A DNA stretch of 64,000 nt from Herbidospora solisilvae (GCF_009901565.1 NZ_WXEW01000005.1:124001-188000); one strand, 5' to 3'; positions 43,965-53,419 are shown, counted from the stretch's first letter. A program made the numbers and translations. The notes: a model not told the origin generated them from the letters alone.

Positions 43965-44837
43965 ATGCACCGTTCCTCGCTACTCCTGGCGGCCGGTGTG
44001 CTCATCCTCGCGACCGCCTGCGCCCCCGAAGAGACGGCCACGCCCCCGGCGGCGGCCCCCAGCGGGACGGCTTCGGCCGCCGACGCGTGCGCGAAGGAGA
44101 GCCTCAAGCTCATCACGCCCGGCAAGCTGACCATCGGCACCGACAAGCCCGCGTACGAGCCCTGGTTCAAGGACGACGACCCCGCCAACGGGCAGGGCTT
44201 CGAGGGCGCGGTCGCCGCGGCCGTCGCCAAAGGGCTCGGGTTCACGCCGCAGGAGGTCGCCTGGGAGACCGTGCCGTTCGACTCCTCGTTCGCGCCCGGG
44301 CCGAAGAAGTTCGACTTCGACATCAACCAGATCTCCATCACGCCCGAGCGGGCCAAGGCGGTCGACTTCTCCGAGGGCTACTACACGGTCAAGCAGGCCG
44401 TCGTGACGCTCGGCGACTCGAAGTTCGCCGCCGCGGCGAACCTCGCGGCGCTGAAGGACGCCAAGATCGGCGTACAGGTCGGGACGACCGCGCTGAGCGC
44501 GGTGCGCGAGGTCATCCAGCCCGGCGTCGACCCGAGCGTCTTCAACCAGCAGATCGACGCCGTCAATGCGCTGAAGAACGAGCAGATCGACGCCATCGTG
44601 GTCGACCTGCCGACCGCGTTCTACGTCACCGCTGCCCAGGTCGAGGGGTCGAAGATCGTCGGGCAGTTCGCCTCGTCGAGCGGCGCCCCCGAGGAGTTCG
44701 GGCTGCTCTTCGAGAAGGGCAACACCCTCGTGAGCTGCGTCAACAAGGCGCTGGCCGAGCTCAAGTCGTCGGGTGAACTGGCCAAGATCGAGCAGCAGTG
44801 GCTGACCGCGGCCGCGGGCGCGCCCGAACTGTCGTGA
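43965..44837 (+). CDS. Polar amino acid ABC transporter, substrate-binding lipoprotein
   Basis: Start at the ATG with GGAGG seven bases upstream. The 290-residue precursor has a lipobox (LILATAC, Cys18 lipidated) and a Ser/Ala-rich linker. The SBP_bac_3 domain carries LTIGTDKPAYEPWFKDDD, GFEGAVAAAVAKGLGF, FDFDINQISITPERAKAVDFSEGYY and KIGVQVGTTAL. It binds a polar amino acid (Glu, Gln, Arg or His class) outside the membrane. Its stop overlaps the permease GTG. Confidence 0.92.
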   Translation: MHRSSLLLAAGVLILATACAPEETATPPAAAPSGTASAADACAKESLKLITPGKLTIGTDKPAYEPWFKDDDPANGQGFEGAVAAAVAKGLGFTPQEVAWETVPFDSSFAPGPKKFDFDINQISITPERAKAVDFSEGYYTVKQAVVTLGDSKFAAAANLAALKDAKIGVQVGTTALSAVREVIQPGVDPSVFNQQIDAVNALKNEQIDAIVVDLPTAFYVTAAQVEGSKIVGQFASSSGAPEEFGLLFEKGNTLVSCVNKALAELKSSGELAKIEQQWLTAAAGAPELS

Positions 44838-45682
44838 CGACCACCTGGGTCAAGAGCGACCGCCAGAAGGAGCGCGAGAAACTCCTGAGGGCCCAGGGAC
44901 GGCGATCGTTGTCGGCGGCGACGATCTCGACGATCGCCGTGGTGGGCTTGGTCGTCGTCGGGCTGTACGCCTCGCCGGGCTGGCCCCGGGTCAGGGAGAC
45001 GTTCTTCAGCTGGGACGCCATGGTCACGGCGCTGCCCGACATCCTCCAGGGCTTCCTGCTGAACGTGACGATCTTCCTGATCGCCGAGCCGGTCGTCTTG
45101 CTGCTCGGGCTCGGGGTGGCGCTGCTGCGCGGGCTGCGGTCGCCGGTGTTCTTCCCGCTCCGGGTGCTGGCCGCCCTCTACACCGACGTCTTCCGCGGCA
45201 TCCCGGTCGTGTTGATGATCTTCCTGGTCGGGTTCGGCGTCCCAGCGCTCCGGCTCCAAGGGGTGCCGAACGATCCGGTGGTGCTCGGGACGATCGGGCT
45301 GATCCTGTCGTACACCTCCTACGTCGCCGAGGTGTTCCGATCGGGGATCGACTCCATCCACCCCAGTCAGCGGTCAGCCGCGCGGTCGCTCGGGCTGTCG
45401 CACGGGCAGACGATGCGGTACGTCGTCGTCCCGCAGGCCGTCCGCCGGGTGATTCCACCGCTGCTGAACGACTTCGCGTCGCTCCAGAAGGACACCGCCC
45501 TCGTCGCGTTGCTCGGCCCGCTGGAGGCGCTGCGGCAGGCGCAGATCCACGCGGGCGAGATGTTCAACTACACCCCCTACGTCGCCGCCGCGCTGCTGTT
45601 CGTGGCGCTCACGGTGCCGATGGCCCGCTTCACCGACCACCTGGCCGCCCGCGCGGCACGTCAGCGCGGAGGCGCGGCATGA
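44834..45682 (+). CDS. Polar amino acid ABC transporter, permease
   Basis: A GTG start overlaps the binding-protein stop (GTGA). The 282-residue permease has an extended N-terminus, a first helix (STIAVVGLVVVGLYA) and the HisM/GlnP-type permease domain. That domain has VFRGIPVVLMIFLVGFG and the EAA loop EVFRSGIDSIHPSQRSAARSLGLSHGQTMRYVVVPQAV. A single permease gene suggests a homodimer. Confidence 0.92.
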   Translation: MTTTWVKSDRQKEREKLLRAQGRRSLSAATISTIAVVGLVVVGLYASPGWPRVRETFFSWDAMVTALPDILQGFLLNVTIFLIAEPVVLLLGLGVALLRGLRSPVFFPLRVLAALYTDVFRGIPVVLMIFLVGFGVPALRLQGVPNDPVVLGTIGLILSYTSYVAEVFRSGIDSIHPSQRSAARSLGLSHGQTMRYVVVPQAVRRVIPPLLNDFASLQKDTALVALLGPLEALRQAQIHAGEMFNYTPYVAAALLFVALTVPMARFTDHLAARAARQRGGAA

Positions 45683-46404
45683 CCCTCCTCACGATCGACG
45701 GGGTCTGGAAGCGGTACGGGGACCACGACGTCCTCAAGGGCGTCGACCTGACCGTCGACTCCCACGAGGTCGTCTGCCTCATCGGCGCCTCCGGCTCCGG
45801 CAAGTCGACCCTGCTGCGCTGCGTGAACCTGCTGGAGACCGTCGACGACGGCGCGATCACCCTCGACGGTGTAGAGCTCACCGACGTCCGGGCCGACCCC
45901 GACGACGTGCGGAAGCGGATCGGGATCGTCTTCCAGGCCTACAACCTCTTCCCGCACATGACCGTGCTCGACAACATCACCCTCGCGCCCCGGAAGGTGC
46001 ACGGCGTCGGCCGCGCCCAGGCCGAGGAGCAGGCGCGCGAGCTGCTGACCCGGTTCGGGCTGGAGTCGAAGGCCCGCGACTACCCCGACCGGCTGTCGGG
46101 CGGCCAGCAGCAGCGGGTGGCGATCATCCGGGCCATCGCGACGCAGCCCCGGCTGCTGCTGCTCGACGAGGTGACCTCGGCGCTCGACCCGACGCTGGTC
46201 AACGAGGTGCTCGGGGTGATCAGGGAGCTCAAGGCGTCGGGCATGACCATGATCCTGGCCACCCACGAGATGGGCTTCGCCCGCGACATCGCCGACACGG
46301 TCTGCTTCCTGGCCGACGGGGTGCTGCTGGAGCGGGGTCATCCCGACCAGATCTTCGGCGCGCCGAAGCACCCGCGCACCCGCGAGTTCCTGTCGCGCAC
46401 GTGA
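45679..46404 (+). CDS. Polar amino acid ABC transporter, ATP-binding protein
   Basis: The ATG overlaps the permease stop. The 241-residue ATPase has Walker A GASGSGKST, Q-loop FQAYNLFPHMTVLDN, signature LSGGQQQR, Walker B LLLLDEVTSALDP and switch His in ATHEMGFA. GlnQ/HisP type; it completes a three-gene importer. Confidence 0.95.
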   Translation: MTLLTIDGVWKRYGDHDVLKGVDLTVDSHEVVCLIGASGSGKSTLLRCVNLLETVDDGAITLDGVELTDVRADPDDVRKRIGIVFQAYNLFPHMTVLDNITLAPRKVHGVGRAQAEEQARELLTRFGLESKARDYPDRLSGGQQQRVAIIRAIATQPRLLLLDEVTSALDPTLVNEVLGVIRELKASGMTMILATHEMGFARDIADTVCFLADGVLLERGHPDQIFGAPKHPRTREFLSRT

Positions 46405-46474
46405 CCGGATCGGTCCGGGGCGGGACCCGATCCGGCCTGTTCTCCCGGTGTCCGGGCAGGTCAGACTGGTGGGC

Positions 46475-47002
46475 ATGAGCCGAGCGCTGATCGTCATCGA
46501 TGTCCAGGAATCCTTTCGCGCCCGCCCCGAGTGGGACCTGATCGGCAACCCCAAGATCGCCGAGCCGGTCAACCGGCTGGTCCGGGCGGCCCGCTCTAAG
46601 GGCGACCTCGTCGTCTGGGTGCTGCACGAGGAGGAGGGCAGCGGCGGGGTGTTCGACCCCGCGTCGGGGCACGTCACACTGCTGTCCGAGCTCGACCAGC
46701 CGGTGGCGGGGGAGCCGATCCTGCGCAAGTCGGCCCACAACGCGTTCACCACGACCAACCTCCAGCAGCGGCTCGTCGAGGCCGGGGTGCGGGAGCTGGT
46801 GGTGTGCGGGATCCGTACCGAGCAGTGTGTGGAGACCACCGCCCGCCTCGCCAGCGACCTGGGCTATCAGGTCGTCTTCGTGAGCGACGCGACCACCACC
46901 GAGGGCGTCGGCGGCTTCTCCCCTGACGAGATCGTCGCCCGCACCGAGGCGGTGCTCCGCGACCGCTTCGCCCGCATCGCGACGGTGTCCGAGCTGGTAT
47001 GA
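46475..47002 (+). CDS. Isochorismatase-family cysteine hydrolase
   Basis: Start at the ATG giving MSRALIVIDVQESF. The 175-residue protein shows the Asp-Lys-Cys triad of the family: Asp9 in IDVQESF, Lys in LRKSAHNAFTTTNLQ, Cys in VCGIRTEQCVETTAR. Members are nicotinamidases, N-carbamoyl amidases or related amidohydrolases. Its stop overlaps the start of the GlxA regulator, an arrangement seen in many actinomycetes. Confidence 0.88.
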   Translation: MSRALIVIDVQESFRARPEWDLIGNPKIAEPVNRLVRAARSKGDLVVWVLHEEEGSGGVFDPASGHVTLLSELDQPVAGEPILRKSAHNAFTTTNLQQRLVEAGVRELVVCGIRTEQCVETTARLASDLGYQVVFVSDATTTEGVGGFSPDEIVARTEAVLRDRFARIATVSELV

Positions 47003-47883
47003 CCCTGGTCGTCTTCGCCCTGGTCGACGGCGTGCACCTGCTCGACCTGGCCGGTCCGGCCCAGGTGTTCGACACGGCCGGCTACCGCCTGGCCTACGTC
47101 GCCGACCACCCGCAGGTCATGACCGCCCAGGGCCTGCCCCTCGTGGCCGGGCAGGAGTGGCCCGCTCTGGGCGTGGACGATCTGGTCGTGGTGCCCGGCT
47201 GGCGTGGCGAGACCCGTCTCTCCGACCGCCTGCTCGCGGGTCTCAGGCGACACCACGAGTCGGGCGGCGTGGTGGCGAGCGTCTGCGCCGGGGCCCGCGC
47301 GCTCGGCGCGGCCGGCCTGCTCGACGGCCGCCGCTGCACCACCCACCACGACCTCCAGGACGACCTGGCCCGCCGCCACCCGAGGGCCACCGTCGTCCGC
47401 GACGTGCTGTTCACCGTGGACGACCGCGTCATCACCTCGGCCGGCATCGCCAGCGGCGTCGACCTGGCCCTCCACGTGGTCGCGACCCGCCACGGCCCGG
47501 CCAGGGCCGCCCAGGTGGCCCGCGAGATGGTCGTCTACGCCCGCCGCAACGGCACGGAACCGCAGGCCAGCGCCATGCTCCGGCACCGCAACCACCTCGA
47601 CGACACCGTCCACGAGGTCCAGGACCTGATCGACACCCGCTTCACCGAACCCCTGCCGCTGTCCCGCCTGGCCGCCCACGCGGGCGTCAGCGAACGCACG
47701 CTGACCCGGCTGTTCACCCGCGCCACCGGCCTCACCCCCTTGCGTTACCAGCAGGCGCTCCGGATGGAACACGCCGAACATTTGATCGGCCACGGCACGA
47801 CGGTCGAGGCGGCGGCGAGAGAGTCCGGCTTCGACGACGCCCGCATGCTCCGCCGCCTCAGGGCTCGATCAAGCCGGCCCTGA
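46999..47883 (+). CDS. GlxA-family regulator (DJ-1/PfpI domain plus AraC HTH)
   Basis: A 294-residue protein. Residues 1-165 are a DJ-1/PfpI fold with nucleophile-elbow Cys (VVASVCAGARALGAAGLL). Residues about 205-294 hold two AraC helix-turn-helix units (LSRLAAHAGVSERTLTRLFTR and EAAARESGFDD). The end is slightly short: the second HTH stops soon after ARMLRRLR. ATG overlaps the cysteine hydrolase stop, so it probably senses a metabolite of that enzyme. It overlaps the response regulator gene tail-to-tail by 26 bp. Confidence 0.9.
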   Translation: MTLVVFALVDGVHLLDLAGPAQVFDTAGYRLAYVADHPQVMTAQGLPLVAGQEWPALGVDDLVVVPGWRGETRLSDRLLAGLRRHHESGGVVASVCAGARALGAAGLLDGRRCTTHHDLQDDLARRHPRATVVRDVLFTVDDRVITSAGIASGVDLALHVVATRHGPARAAQVAREMVVYARRNGTEPQASAMLRHRNHLDDTVHEVQDLIDTRFTEPLPLSRLAAHAGVSERTLTRLFTRATGLTPLRYQQALRMEHAEHLIGHGTTVEAAARESGFDDARMLRRLRARSSRP

Positions 47884-48502
47884 TCGCGTAGCGGGTCAGG
47901 TCGAGCCGGTCGCTCATGCCCAGCTTGGCCAGGATGTTGGCGCGGTGGCGGTCGACCGTCTTCGGGCTGATGACCAGGGTCTCGGCGATGGCCTTCGCGC
48001 TGTTGCCCTCGGCGATCAGCTTGACGATCTCCTCCTCGCGCGGGGTGAGTATCTGGTCGGGCAGCGCCTCGCCCCGCCGGTGGCGGTGGAGGTAGTCGCG
48101 GATCAGCGCGGTGACCGCGCCCGGGTAGAGGAACGGCTCGCCGCGTACGGCGGCCCGGCAGGCCTCGATGAGGTCGCGGTCGGCGACCGACTTCAGCACG
48201 TAACCCGAGGCGCCGGCCTTGAGCGACTCGAAGAAGTACTGCTCGTTGTCGTACATCGACAGGATCAGGATGCGGATGCCCGGCCACCGCCGGGAGATCT
48301 CCCTGGCGGCCTGGAGGCCGGTCATCCGGGGCATCGCGATGTCGAGGACGGCCAGGTCGACGTCCTCGTCCCGGCAGGCGTCGACCGCCTCCGCCCCGTC
48401 GGCGGCCTCGGCGACGACCTCCAGGTCGGGTTCGGCGTCGAGGATCAGGCGCACCCCCCGGCGCACCAGCGCGTGGTCGTCGGCCAGCAGGATCCGCGTC
48501 AT
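47858..48502 (-). CDS. NarL/LuxR-family response regulator
   Basis: A 214-residue regulator. The receiver (1-120) has acidic residues in LLADDHALVRRG, phospho-acceptor Asp in LAVLDIAMPRMTGL and Lys in YVLKSV. The C-terminal LuxR HTH reads LTPREEEIVKLIAEGNSAKA, then TVDRHRANILAKLGM. The ATG overlaps the stop of the histidine kinase gene, its cognate partner. Confidence 0.93.
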   Translation of the reverse strand: MTRILLADDHALVRRGVRLILDAEPDLEVVAEAADGAEAVDACRDEDVDLAVLDIAMPRMTGLQAAREISRRWPGIRILILSMYDNEQYFFESLKAGASGYVLKSVADRDLIEACRAAVRGEPFLYPGAVTALIRDYLHRHRRGEALPDQILTPREEEIVKLIAEGNSAKAIAETLVISPKTVDRHRANILAKLGMSDRLDLTRYAIRAGLIEP

Positions 48503-49428
48503 CCGATCACCCCGGGTATCGTCAGCGTGACCTCGGTGCCCTGCTCCGACGTCACGGTCAGGCGGGCGCCGATCAGCAGCGCCCGTTCCTGCATACCCCG
48601 CATCCCGGCCCCGTCGGCACGCGCGCCGCCGACTCCGTCGTCTGCGATCTTCAGGACCAGGTCGCGGCCGTCGGGACGGAGCGTGAGCCGGACCGACGAG
48701 GCCTTGGAGTGGCGTACCACGTTCGTGAGGCTCTCCTGGGCGATGCGGTAGATGACCAGTTCGACCTCGGGACTGAGCGGCGGCAGCGCCTCGATCCGGC
48801 GGGTGACGTCGACGGCGGGGGCCACGTCGGCCGTCAGGGCGGTCAGCGCGCTGTGCAGGCCGAGGTCCTCCAGCACCCCCGGGCGCAGCCGCCGGGCGAC
48901 CTGCCTGACCTCGTCGAGGCTGCCCCGGACGGTGTCTCTGACCAGTTGCAGTTCCTCCGACAACTCGGCGGGGGCGCGGTCGGCGACCCGCTTCAGGCCG
49001 AGCAGCGCCACGGTCAGGCTCTGGCCGATCTCGTCGTGCAGCTCGCGGGCGATGCGCTGGCGTTCGTTCTCCTGGGCGGCCAGGGCGTGCGCGCTGGCCG
49101 ACGACCGTTCGGTCTCCAGCCGTCCGAGCATCGTGTTGAAGGAGTCGATCAGGTAGGTCAGATCGCCGTTCCCCCGGTCGACCGCCCGGTCGTGGGTGTG
49201 CAGATCGACGCGGTGCATGAGGGCCGTGAGGGTGGTGAGCGGGGCCAGGCTGCGCCGCAGGAGCAGCGCGTTGGTGACCAGGATGATGGCCAGCCCCGCT
49301 CCCAGCACCAGGATCTCGCGGAGCAGGACCGGCGAGGACACCGTCGCGGGCGAGAACGCCAGCGCGAGCGTGCCGATCGTGAACACCGCGCCGTTGATCA
49401 CGCACAGTCGCCAGAACAAGGGCCCCAT
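48499..49428 (-). CDS. NarL-type sensor histidine kinase
   Basis: Start at the ATG giving MGPLFWRLCVINGAV. The 309-residue kinase has two membrane helices (about 8-25 and 38-58) with only a short outside loop, a HAMP linker, a HisKA_3 dimerisation domain with phospho-His in RQRIARELHDEIGQSL, and a HATPase domain (DDGVGG, GMRGMQERA). With so little ectodomain it likely senses membrane state or an intramembrane ligand. Signal unknown. Confidence 0.92.
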   Translation of the reverse strand: MGPLFWRLCVINGAVFTIGTLALAFSPATVSSPVLLREILVLGAGLAIILVTNALLLRRSLAPLTTLTALMHRVDLHTHDRAVDRGNGDLTYLIDSFNTMLGRLETERSSASAHALAAQENERQRIARELHDEIGQSLTVALLGLKRVADRAPAELSEELQLVRDTVRGSLDEVRQVARRLRPGVLEDLGLHSALTALTADVAPAVDVTRRIEALPPLSPEVELVIYRIAQESLTNVVRHSKASSVRLTLRPDGRDLVLKIADDGVGGARADGAGMRGMQERALLIGARLTVTSEQGTEVTLTIPGVIG

Positions 49429-49563
49429 GACTCCAGGTTGGCAAGGCTTGTCTGTTCTGTCCATGCAGGCTGCGCCGCCCCGAAGATGGGTGTCAGACCC
49501 CATAGTCGGACAAAAGGTTAGAGGGAAGACTGAAGGCGTTCCCAACTCCGGAGGTGACAGGCC

Positions 49564-50055
49564 GTGACCGAAATCTACGCGCCCTACCGTCCGGCGCGAG
49601 TGGATGGTGACATGCAAGCGCGCGACATCGCCGCGACCCTGCCGACCGTGACCTCGACCGACCCGGTCGTGCGCGCGGTTCGGATCATGGTCCTCAACCG
49701 GCTCCCCGGCCTCATCGTGGTCGACGGCCAGAGCCGGCCCTGGACGGTGCTGCCGGGTACGCAGGTACTGCGGCTGGCGATACCGCTGAGCATCCACGAG
49801 GACCCCGCCCTGGCGCGGACGCTGGATGAGACCCAGGCCGATGTGTTCTGGCAGGAGATCGGCAACCTGACCGTGGGCGACTGCCTGCCCAAACCCGTGG
49901 CCCGACCCGTGACCGTCCCGATGGGGGCGACGCTGCTGGAGATCGCCGCGCTGATGGCGCGGGCCCGCAGCCCGCTGGTGGCGGTGGTCCGCGACGACGG
50001 CACACTCCATGGCGCGATCACGCTCGAACGTCTGCTGATCAGCCTGTCCATCTGA
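49564..50055 (+). CDS. CBS-domain protein
   Basis: A GTG start behind GGAGGTGA gives a 163-residue protein that is essentially one pair of CBS domains: about 20-75 ([26 protein letters not shown]) and 105-160 ([29 protein letters not shown]). A Bateman module binds adenine nucleotides or similar ligands. It lies 125 bp upstream of an SLC13-type permease on the same strand, separated by a strong hairpin, and may gate that transporter. Confidence 0.85.
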   Translation: MTEIYAPYRPARVDGDMQARDIAATLPTVTSTDPVVRAVRIMVLNRLPGLIVVDGQSRPWTVLPGTQVLRLAIPLSIHEDPALARTLDETQADVFWQEIGNLTVGDCLPKPVARPVTVPMGATLLEIAALMARARSPLVAVVRDDGTLHGAITLERLLISLSI

Positions 50056-50073
50056 GGCCTGACGTTTTCCGAC

Positions 50074-50122
50074 TTGGGCGCCGGCGGCCGCGACTGTGCG
50101 GGCGGTCCCCGCCGGCGCCCAA
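50074..50122 (+). promoter_or_regulatory. Strong intergenic hairpin before the SLC13-type permease
   Basis: TTGGGCGCCGGCGG (50074-50087) and CCGCCGGCGCCCAA (50109-50122) form a perfect 14-bp stem around a 21-nt loop that itself contains CCGC and GCGG. No U-run follows. The permease ribosome site lies ~40 bp downstream, so it could be a terminator, attenuator or RNA-stability element controlling the second gene. Confidence 0.6.
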
Positions 50123-50180
50123 CCCCTCACCTGCCCGGAGGTCGTTTTCGCATGCCCACCGTTCCGCTGGCCAGGCCGGG

Positions 50181-51464
50181 ATGAGCGCGATCCTCGCCGT
50201 CGCCGTCTTCGTGATCGCGTTCTACTTCATCGCCACGGAGAAGGCGAACAAGGTCAAGGTCGTTCTCATCGCCGCCGGGGTCATGACCGTCCTCGGATTC
50301 GCGCCCGGAGCGGAAGTGTTCTTCTCCGAGCACTCCGGCGTCGACTGGAACGTCATCTTCCTGCTGCTCGGCATGATGATCATCGTCGGGGTGGTCAAGC
50401 AGACCGGGTTGTTCGACTATCTGGCCATCTGGGCGGCGAAACGGTCACTCGGGCGGCCGTACCGGCTGATGGTCATGTTGATGGCCATCACGGCCGTCGC
50501 CTCGCCGTTCCTCGACAACGTCACCACGATCATGCTGGTCGCTCCGGTGACGGTGATGGTCTGCAACCGGCTGCGCATTCCGGCCCAGCCCTACCTGATC
50601 GCCGAGATCCTCGCCTCGAACATCGGCGGCGCCGCCACCCTGATCGGCGACCCGCCCAACATCATCATCGGCAGCCGCGCGGGCCTGACCTTCAACGACT
50701 TCCTGATCCACATGGCCCCGGCCGTCGTCGTGATCTTCGTGGCGTTCGTGCTGCTCACGTATCCGCTGTTCCGCAAGTCCTTCGAATACCACCCTGAGCA
50801 CGTCGCGGCCGTCATGGCCCTCCAGGAGAGGCGCGCCATCACCGACACGCGGCTCCTGATCAAGTCGCTGGCGGTGCTGGGCGGCGTGGTGGTCGCGTTC
50901 GGGCTGCACTCGGTCGTCCACGTCCAGCCGTCGATCGTCGCCTTGGTGGGCGCCGGCGTCATGCTGCTGGTCACCAAGGTCGATCTGTCCGACGTGCTCA
51001 AAGAGGTCGAATGGCCCACGCTGGTCTTCTTCATGGGCCTGTTCGTGATGGTCGCCGGTCTCACCCACACCGGGGCGATCCGGGCGATCGGCGAGTGGAC
51101 CGTGGACCTGTTCGGCCAGAACCACTTCGCCGCCGCCACGTCACTGCTGTTCGGCTCGGCCGTGCTGGGGGCGTTCTTCGACAACATCCCGTACGTCGCC
51201 ACGATGGCCCCCGTGGTCGAGGGCATGGCCGCCGCCGCCCCCGACCCGCAGACCTCGCAGGCCCTGTGGTGGTCGTTCGCCTTCGGCGCCGACTTCGGGG
51301 GCAACGGCACGGCCGTCGCGGCCAGCGCCAACGTGGTCGCCATCGGCATCGCCGCCCGGACGGGCAACCCGATCTCCTTCTGGCAGTTCACCCGCTACGG
51401 GATCGTGGTGACCCTGCTCAGCACGACCATGGCGTGGGCGTACATCTGGCTTCGCTACTTCTGA
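50181..51464 (+). CDS. SLC13/ArsB-NhaD-type permease
   Basis: A 427-residue protein with 11-12 helices in two inverted halves of the ion transporter superfamily. Hairpin and substrate motifs: SPFLDNVTTIMLVAPV and SNIGGAATLIGDPPNIIIGS in the first half; FFDNIPYVATMAPV and SFAFGADFGGNGTAVAASANVVAIGIA in the second. Relatives carry arsenite, Na+/H+, dicarboxylates, citrate or sulfate; no arsenic genes are nearby. Coupled to the upstream CBS protein by position. Confidence 0.88.
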   Translation: MSAILAVAVFVIAFYFIATEKANKVKVVLIAAGVMTVLGFAPGAEVFFSEHSGVDWNVIFLLLGMMIIVGVVKQTGLFDYLAIWAAKRSLGRPYRLMVMLMAITAVASPFLDNVTTIMLVAPVTVMVCNRLRIPAQPYLIAEILASNIGGAATLIGDPPNIIIGSRAGLTFNDFLIHMAPAVVVIFVAFVLLTYPLFRKSFEYHPEHVAAVMALQERRAITDTRLLIKSLAVLGGVVVAFGLHSVVHVQPSIVALVGAGVMLLVTKVDLSDVLKEVEWPTLVFFMGLFVMVAGLTHTGAIRAIGEWTVDLFGQNHFAAATSLLFGSAVLGAFFDNIPYVATMAPVVEGMAAAAPDPQTSQALWWSFAFGADFGGNGTAVAASANVVAIGIAARTGNPISFWQFTRYGIVVTLLSTTMAWAYIWLRYF

Positions 51465-52615
51465 CGGTCCCTGCCGTGCGCCACGGGGCAGCCCTTGGCG
51501 GCGTACAGGAGGAACTGGGTCGACTCCTCGGCGGAGAAGTTGTCGTCGGAACCGATCACCAGGGTGCACTCACCGGTCTTCAGACGCGGCCCCCAGGCCA
51601 GGCTCTCCAGGTTCTGCGTGGGCTCGGGCCGGTTGATGTCGAGGACCAGCGTCTTGCGGACCGGCCGGTAGAGCATGCGGGTCATCAGGCTGTCGCGGTG
51701 CAGGATGTTGGTCGCGCCGCGCAGGTCGATCTCGTAGAGCCGCACCCGGTAGTTGACGCCCTCGATCCACGACCGCTCCAGCGCCAGGTAGCGGTGGTCG
51801 TCGATGGCCAGCAGCTCCGACACCCCGCTGTCGGTGGCGCCCGTCGCCGGGATCGGGGCGGCGGGCAGCTTCTCGATCGGGTAGGCGTACTGGGCGCGGA
51901 CCCGTCCCTCGCGGTTCCACACGGTGATGCGGGCGGGGGCGCCGCCGTCGACGGCCGGCGGGGTGCCGTCCTCGAAGCGCGGCCCCTCGACGATCGCGGT
52001 GATCCGGCGCTTGGTCAGCGTCAGGCCCTCGATGCCGAAGTTGCGGCGCGGCCCCCGGTTCTCGTCGGTCAGCAGCAGGTTGTCGGGCAGCTGGAGGCCT
52101 CGCACGTGCTCGCCCTGCCGGTTGACCCAGCGGATGAACTGCTGCGACAGCGGGATGGCGGTGTTCTGCGGGTCGGGCCGGTCACCCTCGCTCGACCAGA
52201 CGAGCTTGCGGGTCAGCGGGTCCCAGCGGATGCTCTCCGGGTCGGCCGAGTCGGGCTGCGCGTAGGCGGGGTAGGGCGAGCCGTCGGGCCGCTTCAGGGT
52301 GTAGACGCTCTTGAGCGAGACCCCGCGGAACTCACCGGTCCGCTTGTTGATGTCGAGTTTCCCGGTGTAGAACCGGGCCGGCTGGTAGCGCCAGCGGTCG
52401 TCGGAGATGAAATACCAGGTCCCGGTGGCCGGGTCGCGGTCGATCCCGGAGATCCCGCCGAACGTGGTGCCCTCGACCTGGGTCAGGTGCGGCAACCGCT
52501 GCTCACCGAGGAACCGGGTGATCCGGAAGTCCGGCCGGTCGGCCGCCAGGGCGGGCGGGGCCAGGCCGATCAGGGCCATGGCCATCAGGGCGATCCGGGC
52601 AAGATGGTGTCGCAC
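51455..52615 (-). CDS. Secreted esterase-like phytase-family protein
   Basis: The GTG at 52615 gives an N-terminal signal (RIALMAMALIGLAPPALA). The 386-residue precursor belongs to the esterase-like phytase family (PF13449): FGGISGIDRDPATGTWYFISDDR, DPESIRWD, NFGIEGLTLTKRRITAIVEGP, SVSELLAIDDHRYLALERS and LESLAWGP. It probably forms a beta-propeller. It acts outside the cell on a phosphoester or other ester; specificity unproven. It overlaps the permease gene tail-to-tail by 10 bp. Confidence 0.87.
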   Translation of the reverse strand: MRHHLARIALMAMALIGLAPPALAADRPDFRITRFLGEQRLPHLTQVEGTTFGGISGIDRDPATGTWYFISDDRWRYQPARFYTGKLDINKRTGEFRGVSLKSVYTLKRPDGSPYPAYAQPDSADPESIRWDPLTRKLVWSSEGDRPDPQNTAIPLSQQFIRWVNRQGEHVRGLQLPDNLLLTDENRGPRRNFGIEGLTLTKRRITAIVEGPRFEDGTPPAVDGGAPARITVWNREGRVRAQYAYPIEKLPAAPIPATGATDSGVSELLAIDDHRYLALERSWIEGVNYRVRLYEIDLRGATNILHRDSLMTRMLYRPVRKTLVLDINRPEPTQNLESLAWGPRLKTGECTLVIGSDDNFSAEESTQFLLYAAKGCPVAHGRDRQK

Positions 52616-52759
52616 GATTCTCCTCGTCCCCCGAACAATTCGATCGGGGTCATGAGATCGCGTACGACGGCACAAGTCACGCGTGGAGATCCGGGCGTGC
52701 TTCCGCAATTCTCCGCAATTCGCGCCTAGCGGGACGGTTCCTTGACCTTCCCCTGATAC

Positions 52760-53419
52760 TCACGGGAGTTCGGCGAACCGCTCCACGTCGTCGGTGCGCC
52801 CGGAGATCAGGATCACGTCGCCGTAGGAGAGCTCGGTGTCGGCGGTGGCGTACGTGAAATTCTCGTTCGGACTCTTCACGGCCACCACCGTGACCCCGTA
52901 TTTGCGCCGCAGGTTCGACTCCCCGAGGGGGCGTCCCACGTATTCGCGCGGCGGGCGCGTCTTGCAGAGCGCGAAGTCGTCGTCGACCTGCATGTAGTCG
53001 AGCATGCGCCCGCTCACCAGCCGCGCCACCCGCTCGCCCATGTCGTTGTCGGGGAACACCACGTGGTGGACGCCGATGCGGCGCAGGATCTGGCCGTGCT
53101 GCTTGGTGATGGCCTTGGCCCAGATGTCCTCGATCTCCATCTCGACCAGCAGGGCGGCGGTCAGGATGCTGGCCTCCAGGCCGGTGCCGATCGCGACCAC
53201 GGCCCGGTAGAAGTCGGGCACCCCGAGCTGCCGCAGCGCCTCCAGGTCGGTCGCGTCGGCGGTCGCCACGTGGGTGATGCTCCCGGCCAGGTGCTGCACG
53301 GTCTTGGGGTTGTTGTCGATGGCCAGCACCTCGGTGCCCCGGCGGGTGAGTTCGAGAGCCAGCGAGCTCCCGAACCGCCCCAGGCCGATCACCACGACGG
53401 CGTCGCTCTTGTCAGCCAA
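52760..53419 (-). CDS. Potassium uptake regulatory subunit (KtrA/TrkA type)
   Basis: A 219-residue cytosolic protein: an N-terminal RCK/TrkA-N Rossmann domain with VVVIGLGRFGSSLA and acidic LAIDNNPKTV, and a C-terminal TrkA-C domain (about 135-219). It binds NAD(H)/ATP-class nucleotides and gates the membrane subunit encoded just upstream (8-bp overlap). Confidence 0.92.
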   Translation of the reverse strand: MADKSDAVVVIGLGRFGSSLALELTRRGTEVLAIDNNPKTVQHLAGSITHVATADATDLEALRQLGVPDFYRAVVAIGTGLEASILTAALLVEMEIEDIWAKAITKQHGQILRRIGVHHVVFPDNDMGERVARLVSGRMLDYMQVDDDFALCKTRPPREYVGRPLGESNLRRKYGVTVVAVKSPNENFTYATADTELSYGDVILISGRTDDVERFAELP

